Shown piece after piece: positions 54,650 to 62,786 of a stretch of 64,000 bases of DNA. Location: assembly GCA_965199875.1 (NCBI GenBank), contig OZ241346.1, positions 2,666,001 to 2,730,000 on the forward strand. Reading direction: 5' to 3'. This stretch comes from VXYL01 sp965199875 (lineage in GTDB: Bacteria > Pseudomonadota > Gammaproteobacteria > Pseudomonadales > Azotimanducaceae). Each line of letters begins with the position of its first letter. Within the stretch, counting starts at the first letter, position 1. The position numbers and the translations under genes are program-made. The notes below the pieces were generated by a model, which saw only the letters and a list, made by a program, of their open reading frames with translations, did no database searches and was not told the origin of the DNA.

Positions 54650-56125
54650 CTAGACGACCGCTCGCAGCAGATTCCCCACCACCCGGTTCAGGTGCAGCAG
54701 CGAGTTGCACTCTTCGGCCTGGTGGACGTAGGCGGTGTATTTGCGCATTTCCGCGTCGCCGGTGTTCCAAGTGCTGCGGGATTCCGGGTTCAGCCAGATG
54801 ACGCGCTTGGAGCGGTCGTACAGCTCCTTGAGGATGTCGGTGCGGGGGTCGCCGTAGTTGTTGCGGGCGTCGCCGAGGATGACGATGGTGGTGCGGTTGT
54901 CCACGTCGTCCATGCACAGTTTGCGGAAGTCCGCGAACGCCTGGCCGTAGTCCGTGGAACCGCCGCTGTAGTCGCGCAGCGTCTTGGCGATGGCGTCCTC
55001 GATGCCGTTGCGCTCGAACAGCTCGGTCACTTCGGCCAGATCGGAGGAGAACGCGAAGGAGCGCACCTTGGGCATCACTTCCTCCAGGCTGTACAGAAAC
55101 ATCAGCATGAAGCGGGCGTAGGCGGCAACGGAACCGGAGACGTCGCAGATGGCGAACACCTTGGGGCGGTCCACCTTTACGGACTTCCAGTGCAGGTCGA
55201 AGATCGCGCCGTCGTAGCTCATGTTGTGGCGCAGCGTGCGCGGCACGTTCAGCTGGCCGCGCTTGAAGATCTTGCGCCGGCGCGAGTGCAGCGCCACCAG
55301 CTTCTTGGCCATGCGGTACACCACTTCCTGCACCAGACGGAAGTTGCGGTGTTCGACGTTGGAGAGCTTTACCTTTTGCAGCAGTTCTTCGCGCAGACGA
55401 CGACCGGTGGCGTCGGCGTGCAGCAGAAACTGCCGCTCCACGTAGTCGCGCACCTGCTCGCGCAGCCAGTCGCGCCGCTTCTTGAGCTCCTGCGCCAGGC
55501 GGCGCTCGGGCACTTGGAAGCTCTGCTTCAAATCGCCGATCTCGCGCAGCAGGTCCGCAAGCCCCATCGCGTCCATCACCTTGCGCGTGTACAGGCCCTT
55601 CTGCGTGAAGACCTGGATTTCTTCCAGCCTCGCTTCCTGGGCCGCGGCGGCCATGCTCATCGCCAGTTCGACCTGGCTGTCCTGCATCAGCAGGCGGCCA
55701 AGGGCGGACTTCGGTTCGGCCATTTCGCCGTGGCCGAGGTCTTCTTCGGGTTCTTCGTCGCCCTCTATCTTGCTCTTCTTGCGCTTGCCCTTGCCGCCCG
55801 GGCCTTTGCCGGCGCCGGCGCCTTCCGCCTGGCCTTCGCCTTCACCCTCGCCAGCGCCTTCGCCATCGTCCACATCATCGTCTTCACCCGCTATGGCGGC
55901 GGCTGAAACGTCCTCGAAGGAGAAGAACTGATCGAAGGTCGCACCGAAGGAGTCCTTCTCGTCCGCGGTCTTCGGCAGCACCAGGGACAGCGAGTTCTTG
56001 AGCAGGTCCCGATCCCGATAGCCCACCAGCTCGACGGTATTCATCGCGTCCAAGGTCTCCGCGGTGGAGACGCGAACCTCGGCGTTGCGCAGCGCCGCGA
56101 TGAACTGCGTCAGAGTGCGGTCCAT
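54650..56125 (-). CDS. coxE: CoxE-type von Willebrand factor A protein
   Basis: A 491-residue VWA-domain protein. The metal-ion-dependent adhesion site DVSGSVA is near residue 320, with the later TD and DAR motifs (GGSTDYGQAF, ILGDARNNYG). An acidic, Gly-Glu-rich low-complexity linker (about 83-130) separates the N-terminal part. CoxE works with the MoxR-like ATPase CoxD to mature the CO-dehydrogenase active site. It starts 12 bp after coxD. The pair is transcribed towards coxM but is separated from it by the DUF4143-NACHT cassette. Confidence 0.87.
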   Translation of the reverse strand: MDRTLTQFIAALRNAEVRVSTAETLDAMNTVELVGYRDRDLLKNSLSLVLPKTADEKDSFGATFDQFFSFEDVSAAAIAGEDDDVDDGEGAGEGEGEGQAEGAGAGKGPGGKGKRKKSKIEGDEEPEEDLGHGEMAEPKSALGRLLMQDSQVELAMSMAAAAQEARLEEIQVFTQKGLYTRKVMDAMGLADLLREIGDLKQSFQVPERRLAQELKKRRDWLREQVRDYVERQFLLHADATGRRLREELLQKVKLSNVEHRNFRLVQEVVYRMAKKLVALHSRRRKIFKRGQLNVPRTLRHNMSYDGAIFDLHWKSVKVDRPKVFAICDVSGSVAAYARFMLMFLYSLEEVMPKVRSFAFSSDLAEVTELFERNGIEDAIAKTLRDYSGGSTDYGQAFADFRKLCMDDVDNRTTIVILGDARNNYGDPRTDILKELYDRSKRVIWLNPESRSTWNTGDAEMRKYTAYVHQAEECNSLLHLNRVVGNLLRAVV

Positions 56126-56137
56126 GCAAGAGCAACG

Positions 56138-57079
56138 TCAGGCCTTCAGGGCCTTGCTGGTGAGCGTGGTGATTTCGGCGTCGACGTTTTCGATGTCTTC
56201 CTGGAACTTGAGGATGACGTTCAGCGTCTCGCGCACCAGTTGCGGATCCAGCGACTCGGTGTGCAGCAGCAGCAAGGTGCGCGCCCAGTCGATGGTCTCG
56301 GAGATGGCCGGCACCTTCTTCAAGTCCAGATCGCGCAGGTCCTGAATGAACGTCACCAGCTGGCGGCGCAGTTCCGGCGGGATGTCCGGCACCCGGGCAT
56401 GGATGATGCGCTGCTCCAGTTCCGCATCGGGAAAGGGGATGTACAGATGCAGGCAGCGGCGCTTGAGGGCGTCGGATATCTCCCGGGTGTTGTTGCTGGT
56501 GAGAAAGACGATCGGCGGCTCGCGATGGGCCTTCACGGTGCCGATCTCCGGGATGGAAACCTGGAAGTCCGAGAGTATTTCCAGCAGCAGAGACTCGAAC
56601 TCGTGGTCGGACTTGTCCACTTCGTCGATCAGCAGCACGCAGCCGTGTTCTTCCCGCAACGCCTTCAGCAGCGGGCGCGGTTCGAGGAACTCTTCAGAGA
56701 AGAAAATGTCGCCGAACTCGTGCAGCCGGCCGACGGACTCGGCGAATCCCTGGGCGCCCTGCAACACTTCGTCCAGGGTTTCCTTCAGCACCTGGGTGTA
56801 CAGCAGCTGCTTGCCGTACTTCCACTCGTAGATGGCCTTCGCTTCGTCCAGGCCTTCGTAGCACTGCAAGCGAATCAGCGGCAAGCGGAACATTTCCGCG
56901 GTGGTCTTGGCCAGTTCCGTCTTGCCGACGCCGGGCGGGCCTTCGATGAGCACGGGCTTGCGCAGATGGAAGGCGAGGTAGACCGCGGTGGCGATTTGGC
57001 TGCTGCAAATGTAGCGATGCGCCTCGAAGCCGTCCTTCAAGGCATCCACCGAGTCGGTCAGCCGTTCGATGTCCGTCAC
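56138..57079 (-). CDS. coxD: CoxD-type MoxR AAA+ ATPase
   Basis: A 313-residue AAA+ protein of the MoxR group. The P-loop IEGPPGVGKTE near residue 45 and Walker B CVLLIDEVDKSD near 135 are clear, followed by the sensor LTSNNTRE. In the Oligotropha system CoxD uses ATP to help insert the copper-sulfur part of the active site. I chose GTG 57079 because GGGAGGGCA lies at the right distance; the frame is open to an ATG at 57106. It is followed by coxE. Confidence 0.88.
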   Translation of the reverse strand: MTDIERLTDSVDALKDGFEAHRYICSSQIATAVYLAFHLRKPVLIEGPPGVGKTELAKTTAEMFRLPLIRLQCYEGLDEAKAIYEWKYGKQLLYTQVLKETLDEVLQGAQGFAESVGRLHEFGDIFFSEEFLEPRPLLKALREEHGCVLLIDEVDKSDHEFESLLLEILSDFQVSIPEIGTVKAHREPPIVFLTSNNTREISDALKRRCLHLYIPFPDAELEQRIIHARVPDIPPELRRQLVTFIQDLRDLDLKKVPAISETIDWARTLLLLHTESLDPQLVRETLNVILKFQEDIENVDAEITTLTSKALKA

Positions 57080-57221
57080 CTGCCCTCCCGCCGGGCACTC
57101 GCGCAAAGTTCGCCATTATCCCGCCACGGGCAGCCCATGTATACATAGCCGATCATGTCGTGCGGACGCGCGAGGCGTCCTCTGCCGCAAGGCGGGCAGA
57201 GCGGGAGCGGGCAGTGAGCCC

Positions 57222-58166
57222 TTACTTGCCGTGCGTCACCACGCCCTTGATGTAGCCGTCCACCTCGCCGCTGGTCACGCCGGCCATGAAGCGCGGGTAT
57301 TCGTCGATGTCCACCACGTGGGTCACCAGCGGCTTCAAGTCGATGATGCCGTTGTCGATCAGGCGGATGGCCGGGGGGAACGGGTCGCGCAGCTGGGCGG
57401 CCGGGGAGGAGTTCACCAGGCTGATGGCCTTGCCGTGCCAAGTGCTGGGGTTGAACGTGGCCTGGGTGCCCTTGATCCAGCCGAACAGGTTGATGCGCCC
57501 TGCCCGCCGCACGATGTCGGTGGCGAGGTCGAGGCCGCTCTGGGCGCCGCTGGTGTCCACCACGGTGTCGATGCCGCGCCCGCGCAGGTCGGCGCGCACG
57601 TCGTCGAAGCCGTCCGCGGCGACGTTGTGCGCCTCGGTTGCGCCGAGCTCCAACGCCAGTTGCAGGCGGCGGTCGTCGATGTCCAGGGCGATGAGCTGAT
57701 CCGCGCCCGCCCCGGCAAGGCCTTGGATCATCATCAGCCCCATGAAGCCGCAGCCCACCATCGCCAGCCGTTCGCCGGCCTTGAGGCGGCAGTGGTCCAT
57801 GCCGGTGACCACGCAGGAGGCGGGCTCCACGATCCAGTGCTCGTCGGCGAGATCGGAGTCGGGAATCTTGTAGACGCGGCGCGCCGGCATATTGCGCAGT
57901 CGCCCGAAGCCGCCGCCGGCGACGCGCTGGCCGACGTCGATGCCGTCGACGCCCGCGCCCAGCTTGGCGACGTAGCCGATGCCTTCGTGTCCGGGCGGAG
58001 CGGCGTAGGCCGAGTCGCCGCCTGCCTTGAAGGTCTGGACGTCCCAGGAGCAGATGCCGCACGCGGCCACTTCCACCTGCACTTCGCCGGGGCCGGGATC
58101 GCCAATTTCCACGTCCACGATCTCGGCGCCGCCGCCCGGCGTGTAGCGAACGTTCTTCACGCGCAT
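57222..58166 (-). CDS. Zinc-dependent alcohol dehydrogenase family protein
   Basis: A 314-residue MDR-superfamily dehydrogenase. The catalytic zinc ligands are Cys in ACGICSWDVQ and the His-Glu pair in GHEG, and the NAD(P) loop is VGCGFMGLMMIQ near residue 145. The structural-zinc four-cysteine loop is absent, as in sorbitol-dehydrogenase-like members, so a polyol or aromatic alcohol is possible. A good ribosome site (GGGAG) precedes ATG 58166. It stands alone on the minus strand after coxD. Confidence 0.82.
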   Translation of the reverse strand: MRVKNVRYTPGGGAEIVDVEIGDPGPGEVQVEVAACGICSWDVQTFKAGGDSAYAAPPGHEGIGYVAKLGAGVDGIDVGQRVAGGGFGRLRNMPARRVYKIPDSDLADEHWIVEPASCVVTGMDHCRLKAGERLAMVGCGFMGLMMIQGLAGAGADQLIALDIDDRRLQLALELGATEAHNVAADGFDDVRADLRGRGIDTVVDTSGAQSGLDLATDIVRRAGRINLFGWIKGTQATFNPSTWHGKAISLVNSSPAAQLRDPFPPAIRLIDNGIIDLKPLVTHVVDIDEYPRFMAGVTSGEVDGYIKGVVTHGK

Positions 58167-58523
58167 GTTCAAGCTCCCTTCGAGCGACTCCACATGGAGT
58201 CGGCGAACGCAAGTGTATTGCACCACGGGCAGCCTCGTGCGCTTTCGCACCTCGCCGCAAAGCGGCTTGCCGGGTCGGCCACCATTCCACTCGGTTGTAG
58301 GACATCGGCAGCGATCGACGTGCGAGATTCGGCCCGTCGCGCTGTGCGCCTTTTGCCGCAGACAGCGCCGCTGGCGTCTTCGACAATGCCCTGCCATGGC
58401 CCTGCTCGAGACATTCCTGCGTTTGCGCCGTGCGGCGCCCAAGAGCGCGATCGCCGCATGCTACGATGGCGTCAGTGCGTCGGTCGTCCGCAGGACGACG
58501 CCCATTTGGATAAGGAGCAAGCG
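58167..58523. other. Intergenic region of 357 bp
   Basis: A divergent region between the dehydrogenase and the Uma2 gene. I see no gene, RNA or repeat in it that I can support. AAGGAGC at 58512-58518 is the ribosome site of the Uma2 gene. Promoters are expected but not evident. Confidence 0.4.
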
Positions 58524-59372
58524 ATGTCCGAGGCCAGTTCCGACTTCCGCCCCCGGCCGGCGCCGGCAGAGCCGCGCCGCGCCCAAGCCGTTCCGCGCCG
58601 CGTCGATGGAGCGGGCCCTGCGCCCGACCCGCGGCTTGGCGCCGCACTCTCCTTCGACAATCCGTCCTACCCCATCGATCCGCCGATCGACGACGTGCGC
58701 ATCCCCGTGAAGGAGCCCCACGCCGCCGCGACAGCCTATTCGCGCGATGCCTTGAGGCACCAGTTCCCCGCCGCCCAGGTGGGCGACGACCTGCACCTGC
58801 TGTTCAACGAGCCCGGCAGGAACACCCAGAGCCGGCTGTCGCCGGACGTGTTCGTGGCGCTCGCCGTGCCGCGGCGCAGCACCCGCGCCGACTACGACGC
58901 GGACGTCCTGGGGCCGCCGGACTTCGTGCTGGAGGTGTTGTCGCGGAGCACTTGGGAGCACGACGTGGGGCGCAAGCTCGACTGCTACCAGCGCATCGGC
59001 GTGCGCGAGTGCCTGCTGTTCGACGTCACCGGCGAGAACCTGGCCGGCGTTGGCAAGGAACTGTGGGGGTTCGCGCTGACGCCGAAGCGGCGCCAGCCGC
59101 TCGAGGAAGTGCTGCTGCCGAACGGCCAGCGTGGGGTGCGCAGCGCCGTGCTGGGCCTCTGCGCCTACGTGGCCGAACGAACGCCGCCATCGGTACGCCG
59201 GGAGACTTGGGCGCTGACGATGCGCTGGCACGATCCGGCGACCGCGGAGGACATCCCCGACTACGACGAAGCGCGAGCCGCGGAGCAAGCCGCGCGAGCC
59301 GCGGAGCAAGCCGCCGAGCGCAGGGTCGCGGAACTGGAAGAGCAACTTCGCAAGCTGCGCGACGGACCTTGA
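58524..59372 (+). CDS. Uma2 family endonuclease (DUF820)
   Basis: A 282-residue Uma2-like protein. The PD-(D/E)XK-type core is visible: QSRLSPDVFVALAVP, then PPDFVLEVLSRSTWEHDVG with the catalytic Asp and Glu, and KLDCYQRIGVRECLLFD. A coiled-coil tail of repeated RAAEQAA units (about 255-280) ends the chain. The family is very common in cyanobacteria and sponge-associated bacteria and its function is unknown. AAGGAGCAAGCG precedes ATG 58524. Confidence 0.85.
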   Translation: MSEASSDFRPRPAPAEPRRAQAVPRRVDGAGPAPDPRLGAALSFDNPSYPIDPPIDDVRIPVKEPHAAATAYSRDALRHQFPAAQVGDDLHLLFNEPGRNTQSRLSPDVFVALAVPRRSTRADYDADVLGPPDFVLEVLSRSTWEHDVGRKLDCYQRIGVRECLLFDVTGENLAGVGKELWGFALTPKRRQPLEEVLLPNGQRGVRSAVLGLCAYVAERTPPSVRRETWALTMRWHDPATAEDIPDYDEARAAEQAARAAEQAAERRVAELEEQLRKLRDGP

Positions 59373-59495
59373 GATTCCGCCGCGGCGCCGACCATGGACG
59401 ACGGTCGCCGCAAAGACTTGGCGCTCGCTACGGAACGCGGGCCGCCGCCGCACTTCGCCGGCCGCCGAAGCGAAAGGGCGCGTTCGCACCCTTGT

Positions 59496-60335
59496 TCAGG
59501 CGTCCTCGAACAGCGAAGGAAAGAACCAGTGCGCCCCGGCCGGCTCGGCCAGCAGCAGTTGCTGCCGCTTGCTGAGTTCCACGCCCGGCGGCGGCGTCAC
59601 CCGGGCCCGGGACCACGACAGCTGCGACGCGCAGTACTTGTACAGCAGCGTGCGCCGCTCGTGCTTGGCCCGCCATTCCATCGTGCCGTGGGTGGTGGCT
59701 TCGCTGAACAGCGTGACGCTGCCGGCCGGCGCCTTGGGCACGATCACCACGTCGTCGTACTCGCCTTCGCGGATTTGCCTCGGTAGGCGGATGTGGCTGT
59801 TGTGGCTGCCTGGAATGCAGCACAGGCCGCCGGTTTCCGGCCCGCAGTCGGTCAGGTTGAACGCCGCCACGCCAAAGCCGTGCAGCGCCTGGTGGGCCGG
59901 CTGGGGATAGATCTTGCCCGGTTCGGCGCGGGTGAACGGTTCCGACGCGCCGTAGTCCGAGTGCAGGCGTCCGCTCGGCATGCCTTCGCGCATCCTCATG
60001 CCGAAGATGCGGTCCAGGCGAAAGCAGTCGCCAAGCTGGCTGCGCATCACTTCCATCGTCGCCGCATGGTCCATCAGGTCGACGAACGGCTGCCCCCAGC
60101 CGAGGAAGCCCGGATTGGTGTCGTGGGAACCGCCGGCCATGCCGAAGCGGTAGCTGCCGTAGGGTCCGCGCGGGTTGGCCTTGCGCCGCTCCTGCCAGTC
60201 TTCCGGCACCTCCGGCAGGCGTTCGTCCAGAATGCGGTTGAGCTCCGCCACCTGGCCTGGCGTCAGCACGTCTTCAATGACCAGATAGCCTTGCAGGTCG
60301 TAGAGGTAGGTGCGCAGTTCCGCTGCTTCGTCCAT
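59496..60335 (-). CDS. Phytanoyl-CoA dioxygenase family protein (PhyH)
   Basis: A 279-residue Fe(II)/2-oxoglutarate-dependent oxygenase. The HxD iron ligands are in GRLHSDYGASE near residue 125, and the distal His is in SEATTHGTMEW near 217. The Arg for 2-oxoglutarate lies just after it (RRTLLYKY). The substrate cannot be told. It is the last gene of a minus-strand operon after the Rieske protein and PQQ dehydrogenase. Confidence 0.85.
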   Translation of the reverse strand: MDEAAELRTYLYDLQGYLVIEDVLTPGQVAELNRILDERLPEVPEDWQERRKANPRGPYGSYRFGMAGGSHDTNPGFLGWGQPFVDLMDHAATMEVMRSQLGDCFRLDRIFGMRMREGMPSGRLHSDYGASEPFTRAEPGKIYPQPAHQALHGFGVAAFNLTDCGPETGGLCCIPGSHNSHIRLPRQIREGEYDDVVIVPKAPAGSVTLFSEATTHGTMEWRAKHERRTLLYKYCASQLSWSRARVTPPPGVELSKRQQLLLAEPAGAHWFFPSLFEDA

Positions 60336-60384
60336 TTTCGCCCTCGTCCTATTTCTCCGCCCCTTTCTCGCTCGCCTTGCCCGC

Positions 60385-62073
60385 CTACAGGCCGAAGACC
60401 CACAGTACGCCCCCTTGGGGGACGACGCGATCGGTTCTTCCCAGCCGGCGGAAGTCGTTCTGCTGCCGTTCGGCGTCCACGCCCCAGCCGGAGAGCACGG
60501 CGATGTACTGCTTGCCGCCCACCGCGTAGGAGGACGGCACGCCGGTAATGCCGGAGTTGGTGCGCTGCTGCCACAGCACGGCGCCGGTCTTGGCGTCGAA
60601 GGCGCGGAAGTAGCGGTCGCTGGTGCCGCCCATGAACACCAGATCGCCAGCCGTCGCCAGCACCGGCCCCCAGTTCTGGCTGGCGAACGGAACGCGCCAC
60701 GCCTGCTCGAAGGTGTCCACGTTCCATGCTTGCAACTCGCCGACGGATTCCGCCTTGGGGTCCAGCACCAGCGTGAAGGTCTCGGTGTCCGCGCCCATGA
60801 ACGTGCGTCCGGGGCGGTAGTCCTCCTCGACGCCGCCCAGGGTGGCGCAGACGTTGTCGTTGGCGGGAACGTAGAGCAGGCGGGTGCGCGGCGAGAACGC
60901 GGCCGGCGGCCAGTCCTTGCCGCCCCAGTGCGACGGGCAGAAGGTGGCCGGCTTGCCGACGCGCGGCTTCTTGGTCTCGTCGTAGGCGGGGCGGCCGGTG
61001 TCGCTGTCGATAGCCGTGAACACGTCCTGCTTCACGTAGGGCTTGGCGTCCACGAAGCCGATGGCGCCGGTGTCTTCCCGGCGCAGAAACCACAGATAGC
61101 CGTTGCGCCCAGGGTGTACCAGGCCGGCGATGGTTTGGCCGGCGCGCTGGAAGTCGATCAACAGCGGCGCAGAGACTTCGTCCCAGTCCCAGGAGTCGTT
61201 CCAGTGGTATTGATGATGACCGCGCAGCCGGCCGGTGGCCGCGTCCAGCGCCAGCACCGAGGTGGCGTAGAGGTTGTCGCCGTCCCGGGTGTCGCCGGTC
61301 CAGGGGCCGCCGTTGCCGGTGCCCCAGTAGCTGATGCCGGTGGCCGGATCGTAGGAGCCGGTGATCCACACCGGCACGCCGCCGGTCTTCCACGAGTCGC
61401 CGGGCCAGGACTCGCTGCCCGGTTCGCCCGGCGCCGGAATGGTGTACGCCTTCCACGCCGGTTCGCCGGTGTTCGCGTCGAAGGCCGCGACGAAGCCGCG
61501 GATGCCGAACTCGCCGCCGGAGACGCCCACCATCACCTTGCCGGCGGCCACCAGCGGCGCCAGGGTCATGTAGTAGCCGGCGGCGTAGTCTTCCACTTCC
61601 GCTTCCCAAACGACCTCGCCGCTTGCGGCGTCCAGCGCCACCAGGTAGCAGTCCGCGGTGGCCATGAACACCAGCTTGCCGTACAGCCCGACGCCGCGGT
61701 TGGTGGGATGCATCTGCCACAGATCTTCCGGGAGATCCCGTTCGTAGCGCCACAGCAGTTCGCCGCTCCCGGCGTCGAGCGCCAGCAGGTGGTTGTGCGG
61801 AGTGGTGACGAACATCGCGCCGTCGTTCACCACCGGCGGCGCTTGATGGCCTTCGCGCAGGCCGGTGGAGAACGTCCACAAGGGCTTCAAGCCGGCGACG
61901 TTGCCGGCGTGGATCTGGCGCAGCGGACTGTAGCCGTGGGAGTCGTAGGTTCCCCGGTACATCAGCCAGTTGTGCGGTTCGGGGGCCGCCAGGCGCTCGT
62001 CCGTCACCGGCGAATAATCGGCGGCGGACGCCGCCCAACTCGCAAGCAGCAACGCTGCCGTTGGCAATCTCAC
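60385..62073 (-). CDS. PQQ-dependent alcohol dehydrogenase, lanthanide type
   Basis: A 562-residue quinoprotein with a signal peptide (ends WAASA). The eight-bladed propeller is marked by repeated AxDAxTG-type strands, such as LDAGSGELLWRYE and LDAASGEVVWEAE. The catalytic Asp is in WNDSWDWDEVSAP, and the second Asp two residues on (DxD) is the extra metal ligand that marks lanthanide-dependent enzymes such as XoxF; calcium enzymes have Ala there. No cytochrome domain is present. I chose GTG 62073, preceded by GGAGGGG and giving a clean signal peptide. It follows the Rieske gene by about 67 bp. Confidence 0.83.
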   Translation of the reverse strand: MRLPTAALLLASWAASAADYSPVTDERLAAPEPHNWLMYRGTYDSHGYSPLRQIHAGNVAGLKPLWTFSTGLREGHQAPPVVNDGAMFVTTPHNHLLALDAGSGELLWRYERDLPEDLWQMHPTNRGVGLYGKLVFMATADCYLVALDAASGEVVWEAEVEDYAAGYYMTLAPLVAAGKVMVGVSGGEFGIRGFVAAFDANTGEPAWKAYTIPAPGEPGSESWPGDSWKTGGVPVWITGSYDPATGISYWGTGNGGPWTGDTRDGDNLYATSVLALDAATGRLRGHHQYHWNDSWDWDEVSAPLLIDFQRAGQTIAGLVHPGRNGYLWFLRREDTGAIGFVDAKPYVKQDVFTAIDSDTGRPAYDETKKPRVGKPATFCPSHWGGKDWPPAAFSPRTRLLYVPANDNVCATLGGVEEDYRPGRTFMGADTETFTLVLDPKAESVGELQAWNVDTFEQAWRVPFASQNWGPVLATAGDLVFMGGTSDRYFRAFDAKTGAVLWQQRTNSGITGVPSSYAVGGKQYIAVLSGWGVDAERQQNDFRRLGRTDRVVPQGGVLWVFGL

Positions 62074-62140
62074 CTCTACCCCTCCTTGCGGCACGAACCC
62101 GAACGCCGAGCTTGGCGGATAGCGGCGCTGCGGGCAAGCG

Positions 62141-62743
62141 TCACGGCGGCGCTGGGCCGACTCGGCGGGAGAAACCGCCGGCGACTTGAAAGGCGCCGTC
62201 CGCCAACGCCACCTCGAGCATGGCCAGGGGCTTCGGCGCCGGACCGTTCACCACCCGCGCCGCATCCTGGACGTCGAACTCCGAGCCGTGGCACGGACAC
62301 ACCAGACGCCGGGTTTCGCCGCGCCAGCCGTTCACTTCGCAGCCGGTATGCGTGCAGGCCGCCGAGTAGACCAGGAACGCGCCGTTCGCATCCGCCACCG
62401 CATAGCTTCGCGCCTTCCCGGAGACGGCCTCGGCGTCCACCCGAACCACCACCAGCTGGTTGTGCAGCGAGCCGTCGCGAACCAGCCGAATGGCAGGTTC
62501 CATCGAGAAGGCGGCCAACGGTTCGTCGCCCACTTCCTCCGTGGCGATGGGCTGCGCCGCGTTGGCGCCGAATGCGTGAACCAGGATGTCGCCCAGCTGC
62601 GGCTTCATGCGCCGAGGCTTCTTTGGCGCGGCCAAGGCGCTGGCAGCCGCGCCGCTGCCGGCGATCATCAACCGCCGCCGACTGAGCGCCTTTGAGGTGC
62701 CGTGCGGCGCAGGCCAAGATTCGGCCGAGCGTTCGGTGTTCAT
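62141..62743 (-). CDS. Tat-exported Rieske [2Fe-2S] protein
   Basis: A 200-residue protein. A twin-arginine signal (SRRRLMIAGSGAAASA) predicts folded export. The Rieske cluster motifs are CTHTGCEVNG near residue 132 and CPCHGSEFD near 150, with the usual two Cys and two His. It is small and lacks a cytochrome-bc1 membrane anchor, so it is probably a soluble or signal-anchored electron carrier. As first gene of the operon with the PQQ dehydrogenase it is a plausible electron acceptor for it. Confidence 0.85.
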   Translation of the reverse strand: MNTERSAESWPAPHGTSKALSRRRLMIAGSGAAASALAAPKKPRRMKPQLGDILVHAFGANAAQPIATEEVGDEPLAAFSMEPAIRLVRDGSLHNQLVVVRVDAEAVSGKARSYAVADANGAFLVYSAACTHTGCEVNGWRGETRRLVCPCHGSEFDVQDAARVVNGPAPKPLAMLEVALADGAFQVAGGFSRRVGPAPP

Positions 62744-62786
62744 TTCCGCTAGCCTATCAGCCTTTCCGCCTAGTCGAAGTTCAACC

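Noticed and set aside
54546..54917. Minus-strand frame ending RFRGFRGRSKTLLS
   Set aside because: It overlaps coxE in another frame and shows no family; the ending looks suggestive but the rest is shadow sequence.
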